From positions 374,501 to 438,500 of the forward strand of contig OY101125.1 of NCBI GenBank assembly GCA_956465555.1: DNA of 64,000 bases, in the 5' to 3' direction. A program made the position numbers and the translations under genes. Every line of letters starts with the position of its first letter. Position 1 is the stretch's first letter. The DNA comes from Nitzschia sp. pyKryTriq1 (taxonomy: Eukaryota; Bacillariophyta; Bacillariophyceae; Bacillariales; Bacillariaceae). The notes under the pieces are model-generated. The model was not told the DNA's origin. It searched no databases and was given only the letters and a program-made list of their open reading frames with translations. This document shows, piece by piece, positions 22,306-31,973 of this stretch.

Positions 22306-23529
22306 TCTTTTTATGATGGAATAGTGATGATTGTGATGATTCTTATGTTATCTTGATGTGGTATTGTACCGGTATACTCCTCCTAACGGGCATAAAGGAC
22401 GATATTTGGAGTTGTGAGAATGTTCTTGTGTGAATCAATGATCGGAAGATGGGTGATGTCAGTGTGGCTGTCTCCATAAATCGCGAACGTGCACTTTGTG
22501 TGGCTCGGCATTCCGCTTTATTTCGTGCTTTTGCGGGCTTCGCCCCCAGTCTTCCGTCCGTTACCATTGGCTGTCTGCTCGAAATTTGAAGCATGCCGAA
22601 TGCAGAATTTCTGACACCAACGAATACACGCAGTCGCCACATTCGCGTTTTTTCATCGACCAAAGTGAGACGCTGCAACGAATGTCAGGCATATATAATG
22701 TTGAAATGAAGAAACCACGTCGGCCGGTTTGCTGCCGGAATTACGTGATGAGAATTTCAACGTCTCCGTTTCCAATAATGTCAATGGCGAGCTCGGTCAT
22801 TATTCCCTTATGTCAGAACCAAGTTCGGTCATCGGAACAGTTGAAATCATATGCCATTTGTAAACAGAACAAGCCCAATGTCAAACTGCTTGGAAGAGTT
22901 CGGAAGTTTTTTTTAAAATGGTCGGTCGGGGTAGTCGAAGATCTTTGGCTTGTTTGCTAGCTTGCTTTTTGTGGTTGGAGCGAAATCGGGAAGTACTAGA
23001 GGTGTTTGGAATACACACATCTCTCTACTACAGTAGAACTACACTACAAAGTGGCTATTTATCAACAAGTTCATGTCATGGTCCTAACTTTCTCTACCGG
23101 TATTCATGATGTTGTTGTCCTCGTCCTCGCTTCTTGTTGTTGTTGTTGCTTGTTGCGTTCGGCCTGCTGGTTCTGGCCGGCGGGTGCCGCCTGCTGGCTC
23201 GGAGCAAGCTCGGAGCATTTTCAATCTACGCTTATGGTCCATTGGTCGATAACCACGTCTCGAAAAGTTCTCATGCCCAGCGCTAAATAATTTCCAAAAA
23301 GAATTCTTTCTCACACATCATGCACACCAAGCCCGCAGCGACCCACCGAGAATTCTGCTCTTCTCTTGAAAATGATGATGTTGAGAACCGCAAAGCAAAA
23401 GGAGAAAGTGCCGACTAATGATGTGTTGTTCGGTGTTTCATTTTATAATTCATCATACGATATCATTCCATATTCCATCAGCCTTCCATCGCAAGCAGAC
23501 TAGTATTACATACCACCACCATCATCACG
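22306..23529. promoter_or_regulatory. Shared upstream region of the two divergent permease genes
   Basis: This 1.2-kb stretch separates the two start codons. TACCGGTA occurs at 22367-22374 and 23095-23102. Between about 22480 and 22960 both strands carry short open frames without recognisable motifs; the composition there differs from the flanks, as it does in a GC-rich patch at 23155-23225. Either may be a decayed insertion. No gene is called. Confidence 0.4.
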
Positions 23530-25308
23530 ATGCTGAGATTAGATGAAATCCTTGGTGCTGTTTTTGTTTGTTCGACTCTCGTGTTGTTCTCGCCAGCACA
23601 AACAGTACCAGTAGTATTGATCGATGCCTTCTCACCTGTATCGATTCCGACGAGAGAGGTTCGAACAAGATCGACACCAGCAATAGTAAAACACCGAGAG
23701 TTGCTCGCTTCGAGATCTTCGAGAATGTCACCACTGTTGTTTATGCAACCAGCACCAGCATCCACCAAGTCTACTGCTACTCGCAGGAGTATTAGCAGTA
23801 GACCTAGTAGTACCAAAACGAAGAAGAAGAAGAAGGAAGGCGAACGCAGTACCAGTGATTTAGCAGCCTTTTCCACGAGCAGTATTACCCGAGCAGATTC
23901 ATCGTCGTCGTTTTCTACATTTTTTGAAGATGCATGGGCGGCAACAAGTGCTGGTGCTGCGAGTGGCACCAGTAGTAGTAGTAGCAGCAATACTATTATT
24001 CCAGATGCCAGTTCTTTCTTGGAACAATTTCTTCTCCCCGTCCTCTCTACGGCACTCCTCATTACTGGAAACACTGTGGGTGCCAGTATGTTGGTGTTGC
24101 CCGAGTTGGCGGCAGGACCTGGCATGGCGATATCGAGTGGTGTGCTGGTATGTGCCTATGCCATGAACTGGTTGTCGGGTCTGTGTATTGCTCAAGTCGC
24201 GATCCGACAACATGAAACATCGGGAGATGACGTCCCCAGTTCCTTTAAGGAATTTGCCCAAGCAAACTTGTCGTTTGGAACAAACAAACAGGGTGATCAT
24301 GGTGGTGAGGATGATATTTTTTCAGCAGCAGCCATTGTGTCGGGCATTTCCATATTTGTGAATGCTCTGGTTCTGGCGTTTGATACCACCAAAGCGGGCC
24401 AAGTCTTGGAAAGTATTATGAACAACTTTCTTGGTATTAGTGCTGCTGGTGCTGGTGACGCTACTCAAATAATGACCTATGCTTGGACTGCCCTCATGCT
24501 GGGTCTGGTATCGACTTTGAGCTTAGAGCGGCTCTCTCAATTCGCGAGTGTCATGGTGGTGGGACTCTTTGTGACCTTTGCGGGTCTCTTGTTGCCTGGT
24601 TTGGCCCAAGTGTCCGATCCTCTGGCGGTCTTGACGAGTGGGCCCTCAACCACCAACATGATGGATAGCGGTTTGATGGAGAGTGTCTTGCACATGGCGC
24701 CCGTCTTTGTCACAACCTTGGTCTATCAAAATATTGTTCCCACGGTCACACGTATCTTGGAATACGATCGCACCAAGGTAGTCTCGGCTATTACGTTGGG
24801 ATCGATTTTGCCGCTGTTCATTTACGAGGCCTGGTGTGTCGCGGTTCTCGGTGGTGGCATTTCTACCACATCCTCCGATCTCTTTATCCTCTTTTCGATT
24901 GTAACAGTGGCGGGGTCTTCCATGGGAGCTCTCATGAGTTTGTCGGAGGAATTTGAGATCATATTGGGTGTTCCAAAAGACAAGGAGAAGGATACCTTTT
25001 CCTTTGCCAGCGTCGCTCTGCCGTCCGTTGTGGGGCTGGGAGTGTGCCAACTTTTTGCCGATGATATTAGTGGGGCCCTCAAAGTGGCAGGTAGCTATGG
25101 ATCACCGCTCTTGTATGGTCTGATTCCGGTCGCCATGGCCTATCTGCAACAACAACAACAACGGCCAGTTTCGCCGCCAACACCCTCTAGTACGACTACT
25201 GGCGTCGTACCAGGCGGTATGGCAGGACTTGGTGTGCTTGGATTGGGTGCGATGGCGTTGATTGGAAGTGAATTGACTGCGACCGCCAGTCAAGTGATTG
25301 GCTCCTAG
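23530..25308 (+). CDS. Aromatic amino acid (tryptophan/tyrosine) permease, plastid leader, paralogue B
   Basis: The 592-residue product has the same architecture as paralogue A: leader with hydrophobic segment and IDAFSPVS junction, a polar low-complexity spacer to residue ~155, then about eleven membrane spans. Conserved stretches include LITGNTVGASMLVLPELA, SGDDVPSSFKEFAQANL, VYQNIVPTVTRILEYDRTK and SYGSPLLYG. The key first-span motif reads GASM here and GAGM in A. Length and domain borders match closely, which points to an inverted duplication of a single ancestor followed by divergence, strongest in the leader and loops. The likely role is proton-coupled aromatic amino acid movement across a plastid membrane. 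Confidence 0.85.
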   Translation: MLRLDEILGAVFVCSTLVLFSPAQTVPVVLIDAFSPVSIPTREVRTRSTPAIVKHRELLASRSSRMSPLLFMQPAPASTKSTATRRSISSRPSSTKTKKKKKEGERSTSDLAAFSTSSITRADSSSSFSTFFEDAWAATSAGAASGTSSSSSSNTIIPDASSFLEQFLLPVLSTALLITGNTVGASMLVLPELAAGPGMAISSGVLVCAYAMNWLSGLCIAQVAIRQHETSGDDVPSSFKEFAQANLSFGTNKQGDHGGEDDIFSAAAIVSGISIFVNALVLAFDTTKAGQVLESIMNNFLGISAAGAGDATQIMTYAWTALMLGLVSTLSLERLSQFASVMVVGLFVTFAGLLLPGLAQVSDPLAVLTSGPSTTNMMDSGLMESVLHMAPVFVTTLVYQNIVPTVTRILEYDRTKVVSAITLGSILPLFIYEAWCVAVLGGGISTTSSDLFILFSIVTVAGSSMGALMSLSEEFEIILGVPKDKEKDTFSFASVALPSVVGLGVCQLFADDISGALKVAGSYGSPLLYGLIPVAMAYLQQQQQRPVSPPTPSSTTTGVVPGGMAGLGVLGLGAMALIGSELTATASQVIGS

Positions 25309-26125
25309 TGAAGCTACCTCAGAGTATGTCTAATGGAGGCTCCTTCTGCAGTACCTTTGAAACAAGCTTCGACACCATACCATTCTCTTGTTATATCAAG
25401 AAACCGCCTGTACTCTACCAGAGGAAACATGCACCAAGGAGGACTCTTTTTATATCCCCTTCTGTTCACAGAGAACAGTCATGCGGGTAAATGATGAGAA
25501 CGAATGGATTCTTCATTCAGCTGTTTTATAGTGTCGCGGTCCCTGCTACTATAATAGAGCTATGTACAAGAACAATCCCAATACTACTAGAACATAGAAC
25601 TATTAGCTAACTGACACGTAATTTTTGGTGAACACTTGAGTAGTCGTCTCAGTCGTAGATTCAGACGTGATGCGGCTTCGCCCCGCGCAGGCGCGTCAGT
25701 CAGAGCAGTCGGTACAAGTAGTAGTCTGCTACCGCGAGTCAGTCATGCAGTACTCGTACATACAGTACCGGTACCTGGTATGTCATACCGTACCAGGTAC
25801 GTTCAGTATTCAAAAATAATACGTGAAGACTGCGAGATGCATGATGAAGGCGAAAGAAAGATTCTTTTCGAGAAGAAGTCGTTTTCTCACAAAAAGCGCC
25901 ATGGTCGGTGGCGGGTCTCCCGTCATCAAAGCTGGAACAAGACACAAGAACCGGTAGACTACGACAATATTACATTCATTGGGATCGGTTCTATAATAAT
26001 AGCTTTTGTCCGTTCTTGTCTCAAAGCAAACTACACAAAAAACACTAAGAGCGTGAATGTTCCAGTGCGACTCGATATCCCTTTCTGGTGCTGACAATAA
26101 CAGTAACAAGAACAACACCAAACCC
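25309..26125. other. Intergenic region with inverted repeat, upstream of hydrolase
   Basis: It contains a 10-bp perfect inverted repeat (GTACCTGGTA 25771-25780, TACCAGGTAC 25791-25800) overlapping a TACCGGTA at 25767. It also spans an upstream in-frame Met of the hydrolase (26057). No independent gene is supported. Confidence 0.45.
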
Positions 26126-27058
26126 ATGTCGGCTGCTTTTGAACCATTTGTCGTGACGTGCCAAGATGGGATTGTTCTAAAAGGACGACGCTACATCCAA
26201 GTCGATCACGGAGAAGTGCCAGAGAATCGGATCTTATGTTGGCATGGATGGATGGACAATTGTCAAACCTTTTGGAAGTTGGCACCAGCTTTGTTGGATG
26301 GGATGATGTACTCCGCCTCATCTTCGTCGGTGGATTTGGTGGCCTTGGATTTTCCGGGACACGGCCATTCGTCTCATAAATCGTTGGACGGTCCCAGCAT
26401 GATGTTGATGGACTATGTTTACTATGTTCATGAAGTCTTGCAAGCATTAAAGTGGGGCCCGGAAACTGTTACTTTGATTGGACATTCAATGGGAGGCGCG
26501 ATCTCTCTCATGTATGCCGCTGCCTTTCCCGTCCAGAAATTGATCATGTTGGACAGTTTGGGTCCCTACGTCAAAGAAGGAGGCGCTGCGAAACACTTGC
26601 GGACGCACATCAAGGCTCGACTACGGGGAAAGGACCCCTCGAGTGTCTACGAATCTTTGGATCAAGCCGTTGAAGTTCGGATGCTGACCGCCACTACATT
26701 CCCGGGGAATCAACACATTTCCAAAGAAGCCGCCACCCAACTGGTTCAAGGAGCTAGCAAGATTCTGCCGGATGGTCGCTTGGAATTCTTGCACGATCAA
26801 CGATTGAAAATGCCTAGCATATTGTACTTGACGCAAGAGCAAGTAGATGAAATGTACAAGAGTGTGGCGGAATCGGAAACCAGTGTGTGCTTACTCCTAG
26901 CGCAGGAAGGGATGCCCTTTCCACCCCAGATGGTATCTCATGTGCAAGCGACGCTGCAGCCCAAGATACTCAAGGCACTACCAGGAAGCCATCACTTTCA
27001 TGCAGACCCAGATTCCGCATCTGGGGTTGCGGAAACAATTCTTGAGTTCTTACAATAG
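26126..27058 (+). CDS. Alpha/beta hydrolase, SERHL-like
   Basis: This single-exon gene encodes about 310 residues from Met 26126. An in-frame Met at 26057 adds 23 polar residues without obvious function. The fold is a standard alpha/beta hydrolase: oxyanion segment LCWHGWMDNCQTFWKLAP, LDFPGHGHS, the nucleophile elbow GHSMGG, and the C-terminal histidine in PGSHHFHAD. Overall layout resembles serine hydrolase-like proteins (SERHL). The substrate is unknown. No targeting signal is evident, so it is probably cytosolic or peroxisomal-type; this is inference. Confidence 0.8.
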   Translation: MSAAFEPFVVTCQDGIVLKGRRYIQVDHGEVPENRILCWHGWMDNCQTFWKLAPALLDGMMYSASSSSVDLVALDFPGHGHSSHKSLDGPSMMLMDYVYYVHEVLQALKWGPETVTLIGHSMGGAISLMYAAAFPVQKLIMLDSLGPYVKEGGAAKHLRTHIKARLRGKDPSSVYESLDQAVEVRMLTATTFPGNQHISKEAATQLVQGASKILPDGRLEFLHDQRLKMPSILYLTQEQVDEMYKSVAESETSVCLLLAQEGMPFPPQMVSHVQATLQPKILKALPGSHHFHADPDSASGVAETILEFLQ

Positions 27059-27437
27059 TAGTCGTATTCTACGGCTAGCATCGTCGTCAGCATCATCATC
27101 ATCATTAGTTGAAGAAGTAAACAAGTTAAAAGGCGTTTGAATGCGGCATCTGGCTATTGACACAAGGTTAGTAGTAGTAGTAGTAGTAGTAGTAGAATCA
27201 GTACAATCTTGAGTTGGTCTTCCTTCGTTTGCTGCTGTAGATTTTGATGCAGATCGATTAAAATAGCCATGATCAACAATAAGTCAGTGATTGGTTGCTT
27301 GGTTGTGTCTGCTAGTTGACTTTGTTTTGACCAACATTTGTTGCTTTTGTGCCTTGTTTGTCGACCGAGAGTTGAATGCCATGCGATCTCCACTGAAAAA
27401 AGACTAGATGGCCCCGAAGGGCGCAATCAGGAGGTTT
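27059..27437. other. Convergent 3' ends with (AGT)n run
   Basis: Between two stop codons on opposite strands. A TAG/GTA trinucleotide run of about nine units lies at 27169-27195. No gene is seen. Confidence 0.55.
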
Positions 27438-28142
27438 TTATGCGGTCAATTTACTCGATGGTTCGTCGTCATCTTCCTCTTCTTCGTCGTCCACAACAAC
27501 TGGTGGTGGAAATGTCCCTTCCTTCATTTTCTGCAATGTCCCCGGCATGCCAAATACAATTTCGTTAGTCCCTTCTCGAAGCTGGATGAGCTCAATATCG
27601 GCTGGGGCTCCATTTTCAATCGCCAGTCCGTTCAGGACCTCATAGGCCTGTTGGACGGAATTTTGAAACTTTTTGGTATTGACCTTGACTTTGACGACTG
27701 TGTGATCTTCCAACAATTGTCGGAGTGAATTTCCATGGGCATGCGTGGCTCCTTTGGATCCGATCCTCAACAATGGTTTCTTGGCGTACCGCCATACTTG
27801 TTCCGTTGGATCCAAATTGTCGTCTGCTCTCATTACTGCTACTTTCGTCATCGTCACTGGAGTTTCTTCTTCAAACAAGAAGGAAATATCTTCATCATCC
27901 TCTTCTTCATCATCATTATCCGCTTGATCATCCAAGGCCGCCGAAGGTTCGGTACTGGTCAGACGCGAAACGACTCGAGGGCACAGAATTTCTCCTTGAT
28001 GCTGCCGATGAAATCTGGTAGCAGGGACAAAGGCTTGAGCGAGGAAACGATCCAGACTTGAAGCTCCAATAAGGAAAGCGCACGAAAACGCTAGATATAT
28101 CAGTGCAAGAATAGGAAAAGATGAGTGTCGCAACATGATCAA
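27438..28142 (-). CDS. Plastid YhbY/CRM-like RNA-binding protein
   Basis: The 234-residue product begins with a hydrophobic signal segment ending in LAQAFVPATRF, a clear ASAFAP-like plastid junction. After an acidic linker, residues ~115-205 read WRYAKKPLLRIGSKGA, then HGNSLRQLLEDHTVVKVKVN, which fits the YhbY/CRS1 (CRM) fold: the GSKG turn takes the place of the usual GKxG RNA-binding loop, and VKVKV is the typical strand. In bacteria YhbY associates with pre-50S ribosomes; in plastids CRM proteins act in rRNA maturation or intron splicing. The role here is inferred. The C-terminus is an acidic tail. Confidence 0.7.
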   Translation of the reverse strand: MIMLRHSSFPILALIYLAFSCAFLIGASSLDRFLAQAFVPATRFHRQHQGEILCPRVVSRLTSTEPSAALDDQADNDDEEEDDEDISFLFEEETPVTMTKVAVMRADDNLDPTEQVWRYAKKPLLRIGSKGATHAHGNSLRQLLEDHTVVKVKVNTKKFQNSVQQAYEVLNGLAIENGAPADIELIQLREGTNEIVFGMPGTLQKMKEGTFPPPVVVDDEEEEDDDEPSSKLTA

Positions 28143-28794
28143 AGAATGAATAGTGTATTATGGCCGGGATGGATGTAAGTTGGCTTCGACAGGAGGCAGA
28201 AGAAATAACACTTGTTGATGGGGTGATGCGTCTTGATGGATTGTACTGTATGATGGCTCTCTACGAGTCGATCGTGAGATAATAATGCAGCGTAATTCGA
28301 AGAAAGAATGCACGACAAACCAAAAGAAGCCGAAGTAAAATGAGAGAAGAAAAGAAAAGAGAGAACAGCTACACTAATAGCGCGGGTCGGTATCGTTGAT
28401 GGGTTTCTAAAATAAGTTTGAAGTTGTTCTTCGGCGGGCGCGGTCGTGTCAGCCACTCATTTTGTGACAGAACGATGCAGCGAACTTCCACGTAGAACAT
28501 GGATTAGGTTATGATGTCTAAAAGTTTGGAACATCGATCCAAGATCCGAACATCATCGCGTGCGTGAATGAAATAATTCGAAAATCATGGTTTGTATAGT
28601 TTGTACGGCGCCCGGAATTTTTCCGATTCCCCCGACTAATTTCAAGTCGCCGCGACAAAATGGTCGATGAACGATTACAACACATAACGCACAAGACTAT
28701 CATCGCAATACGAATACTTCGCCTACAACTGACTTTGTTTGCACTACTCGTATACGTATTCACAACAACGGAGATACCAAACATCACAACCACG
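28143..28794. promoter_or_regulatory. Shared divergent promoter region (YhbY-like / Arc1p-like)
   Basis: Two genes start in opposite directions from this stretch. A Met-containing open frame extends upstream of the Arc1p-like gene from 28660, but its 45 extra residues are hydrophobic and unlike the family. No sharp motif is recognised. Confidence 0.45.
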
Positions 28795-30114
28795 ATGAAA
28801 GTCTCTTCCTCCGCCGCTCTCGGAACCTTGACGGTCACTCCCAGTGACTTGGCCAACGATCCAACTCTTCAGTTCGTCATCCAGCTGGCCAACAGCCTCC
28901 AATTGACAGTGAAGCAGCCGAAAAAGGGGGCATTGAGTCTCGAATTGCCCAGTGGCGCCACGTTGAGCCAACGCAATGCCATTTTGAGATGCTTGGCGGG
29001 TATGGGATTGCACAATGCCTTGGATGACTTGTTGTCGGGTGGACACTCCAAGGCTGCCAAAGCCTCGCCGGCTCATGCTATGGCGCTGGCCAGTTTGTCG
29101 AGTTGGATGAGCGTGGCGGATCATTACCGCAGCACAACTGCTGCAAATAACGCAGTGGAGGAGCTCTTGGCGCAACTCGAAACGCATTTGGAAACTCGAG
29201 CGTTTTTGATTCCGAGTGCGGTACCGACTCTGGCCGATATCGATGTGGCGACCGTCGTCGTCGGTGCCAAGACAGGTGGATCCCTCCTCGACGATATCGA
29301 TCAATCATACCCGAATGTGTATCGTTGGCTGACGACCGTGGGTGCCCTGTTGGAAGACAAGGCCGGAATTTCGTTCATTTCCAGTAAGCTCCCGTTGGCT
29401 GCTGCTGCTGCTTCTGGGCCGCCCATGTTCTATTTTGGGGACGAAGAAGGAGTGGAACTACCCGTGAAACCCAAGACGAAACCCGCTGCTGCCAAAAAGG
29501 AAGATCACACGCAAGCCGCCCCAAAACAACAGGAGCAACAACAAGCAAAGGGAAAGAAGGGCGGAGACGATGGAGGAAAACAAGCCAAACAACCGCAAGA
29601 AGCCTCGACCTTTGATATTTCCGCCTTGGATATTCGCGTCGGAAAAATCCTCAAAGCCTGGCCTCACCCCGAAGCCGAAAAGCTGTATTGCGAAGAGATT
29701 GATGTCGGAGAAGACCAGCCTCGTCAAATCGCTTCTGGATTGCGTCCATTTTATGATACTGCAGATGATTTGGTCGGAAAGACGGTCATGGTCTTGTGCA
29801 ATCTGAAATCACGCAAGCTGGTCGGCTTTCCCTCGCACGGAATGGTCATGTGTGCGAGCAATGCCGATCATACCGCGGTCGAAACCATGGAGCCGCCCGC
29901 CGAAGCCAAGATTGGAGAGCGAGTCATGTTTGAAGGCTATGAGGGAGAGGCCGAAGCGGAAGCCAAGGTAGGAAAGAAGAAGATTTTTGAAGCTGTCGCC
30001 CCGGATCTCATGACCAACGCCGAAGGGATCTGTGTGTGGAAAGGCGCCGTCTCGAAAACGTCGGGAGGACCCGTCAAGGCAAGCAAGGGTATGCCGAATG
30101 CGCACGTGGCGTAA
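28795..30114 (+). CDS. Arc1p/AIMP1-like tRNA-binding cofactor (GST-like plus EMAP II-type domain)
   Basis: The start is taken at 28795 (MKVSSSAALG), giving about 439 residues; the in-frame Met at 28660 would add an implausible hydrophobic leader. Residues ~1-190 are GST-like, as in the N-terminal part of Arc1p and AIMP-type proteins. A Lys/Gln-rich linker (~220-275) follows and can contact tRNA. The C-terminal ~165 residues form the OB-fold tRNA-binding domain shared with EMAP II and tyrosyl-tRNA synthetase extensions: STFDISALDIRVGKI, HPEAEKLYCEEIDVGE, IASGLRPFY, NLKSRKLVGFPSHGMVMCAS. Such proteins bring tRNA to aminoacyl-tRNA synthetases in the cytosol. No synthetase catalytic core is present. 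Confidence 0.85.
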   Translation: MKVSSSAALGTLTVTPSDLANDPTLQFVIQLANSLQLTVKQPKKGALSLELPSGATLSQRNAILRCLAGMGLHNALDDLLSGGHSKAAKASPAHAMALASLSSWMSVADHYRSTTAANNAVEELLAQLETHLETRAFLIPSAVPTLADIDVATVVVGAKTGGSLLDDIDQSYPNVYRWLTTVGALLEDKAGISFISSKLPLAAAAASGPPMFYFGDEEGVELPVKPKTKPAAAKKEDHTQAAPKQQEQQQAKGKKGGDDGGKQAKQPQEASTFDISALDIRVGKILKAWPHPEAEKLYCEEIDVGEDQPRQIASGLRPFYDTADDLVGKTVMVLCNLKSRKLVGFPSHGMVMCASNADHTAVETMEPPAEAKIGERVMFEGYEGEAEAEAKVGKKKIFEAVAPDLMTNAEGICVWKGAVSKTSGGPVKASKGMPNAHVA

Positions 30115-30240
30115 TGATTAAGATATAAACTAAAAGTGACTTACAAACATAGGCCCAAATCACCTAATGTTCCTTGAACAGCGTGTAGCTACTTCTAACA
30201 TGGTCGATCATGATGTTTACTCTGATTGGACGTCTTAGTA

Positions 30241-31452
30241 CTATACACCATGATTGACGACATAAGTATCGTTGTCTTCCTCCATAGCCTCGCCAAAGTA
30301 CGCAGGACCGGGTTGACCATACGAGTACGTTGTCGAATAAAAAATGAGCGAATAGCGGTACCGCTCCTCCTCCGCGTTGTTGTTCTTGTCCAGGTTGTCA
30401 AAGGTATACGGCGCCACCCAATGGGGATACCGACCATCTACCTTCGCCAGTCGCCCTTTGGTATTTACGTGAGCAACCGTAAAGGCATCCACCTCCACAC
30501 ACACACCTCCCGTACCGTCGTCAAAATTCCCCAAGGCTAATCCATAAAACGGCCCCGTGTTTTGCTTGTCAATGTGCGGACTTCCACGAAAATTCTTGGT
30601 CACGGCCAGGGCACTGAATTTGGCACTAAAGGTTGGATCAATTGTTTTGAGAGTTTCCTTGGCCAAGTCCCAGAGTGGCTGGAATTGTCGTATTTTTTTG
30701 GCGGCCATGCGGGCCTTTTTACTCAATTTGGTGGGAGTAGTAGTAGTTGTCTGAGGAGGAGGAGGAGTAGTAGTAGTATTGCCATTGTGATATTCTGGTG
30801 GTGCTGCTTGTGCTTGTTGTCCAAACTCGGAGGGACTTCGTAAAATCATGTAATTGGAGGCATGAATGGATGGACGGCTATTGACCTTGTGAATCTCGCT
30901 CCAGGCACGCAACTGCACCAGGAGCTTGGCGCACATGGTGGGATCGACTGGCGTCCCCAACACTCGTATCGTCTTGCGCCGCTGTTGTTGTGTTTGGGAC
31001 CTTTCATGATATTGCTGCAGCAATCGTTGTATGACTTGTCCTCGTGGCAAGGCATCCATGGCGACATGATCTTCCCCAAACACATGGGCCAATCGCAGAC
31101 GTAAATGTGCCGTACTCCAGGGTTCCAATTGACACCTCAGTTTCGTCACATCGCGTTCCCCCGGGTGTTCGTAGGCGCTGGTCAAACTGCCTCTCTTGGC
31201 ATTGAAATCACGCCAAAACTCAACGCGCTCTTCGACCGTCATGCCGCCCAAGACGCGATTCTTATGTCCATTGCGACAAGCGGCTCCATAAAAACACGGG
31301 GAGACGCCGTCGTCCGGTACATGATGGAGACGGCAGGGGGGACGAGGCATGGTGCACTTGCCCTCTCGCATAAATTGGCAACATGGGCGTAATAGTACCT
31401 GCACGACAGGAGCTTGTTGTTGTTCCTGTGTCTCTTGCTCCTCGTCGTTCAT
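30241..31452 (-). CDS. CCCH zinc-finger plus 2OG-Fe(II) dioxygenase-like fusion
   Basis: The start is taken at 31452 (MNDEEQET), 403 residues; an upstream Met at 31524 gives a hydrophobic extension. The N-terminus carries one clear Cys/His cluster (CCQFMREGKC, then CRLHH) and a second, shorter one (CFYGAACRNGH), resembling CCCH RNA-binding fingers. The C-terminal ~150 residues read GSPHIDKQNTGPFYGLALG, then GRYPHWVAPY and RYRYSLIFY: an HxD pair, a later His and an Arg in the order expected for a double-stranded beta-helix 2OG-Fe(II) dioxygenase. A Thr/Pro/Gln linker separates the parts. The arrangement suggests an RNA-associated oxygenase; the substrate is unknown. Confidence 0.65.
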   Translation of the reverse strand: MNDEEQETQEQQQAPVVQVLLRPCCQFMREGKCTMPRPPCRLHHVPDDGVSPCFYGAACRNGHKNRVLGGMTVEERVEFWRDFNAKRGSLTSAYEHPGERDVTKLRCQLEPWSTAHLRLRLAHVFGEDHVAMDALPRGQVIQRLLQQYHERSQTQQQRRKTIRVLGTPVDPTMCAKLLVQLRAWSEIHKVNSRPSIHASNYMILRSPSEFGQQAQAAPPEYHNGNTTTTPPPPQTTTTTPTKLSKKARMAAKKIRQFQPLWDLAKETLKTIDPTFSAKFSALAVTKNFRGSPHIDKQNTGPFYGLALGNFDDGTGGVCVEVDAFTVAHVNTKGRLAKVDGRYPHWVAPYTFDNLDKNNNAEEERYRYSLIFYSTTYSYGQPGPAYFGEAMEEDNDTYVVNHGV

Positions 31453-31973
31453 AGTCTTGGTGATGATTCCTACTCCTACTATAATATCATTGCTTGGCTG
31501 TAATAGGAGACGAAGAAAGACCATTCGTGGTCGGTTCCATCGGTATCATATGCATCTATCGCATGCAAAATCTTTCGTATCATTGGCTGCGACGGACAGA
31601 CATGACACCTCACCATACGAAGTACAGACGCTCGCGCCAAAAACACCCACGGAAAAAAGCTACCGGTACTATGGTACCAAGTAGTACGAGTACTTCGTAG
31701 AAGCAAACACCGACCAAGAGATCGACAAAAAGCAAAAGAAGTAGAAACAAGAACTCTGCTGGCATGGCACGGATACAAAAAACATCATCATGCGAACTCC
31801 TCGAATGATGTGGAAGGACGGAGCGATGATGGTTCCTTTCTTGAGGTGCCACATTGTGTTCTTTCTGTTGGAGTTGATCGATCTTGGCCCTCCTCGCTCG
31901 TAAAGCCCTCACAAATAAATTTATATATTCATCGTCACCATCAAGAAGTCTCTTTCTGTCAAGAAGAAACAAT
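31453..31973. promoter_or_regulatory. Divergent upstream region (CCCH fusion / plastid protease)
   Basis: Both flanking genes are transcribed outward. TACCGGTA is present at 31661-31668. The protease frame extends upstream to a Met at 31884, but the signal peptide starts at 31974. Confidence 0.45.

Noticed and set aside
22496-22960. Plus-strand 154-codon open frame between the permeases
   Set aside because: Random-looking composition, no motif, and competing frames on the other strand; more likely part of the intergenic region.
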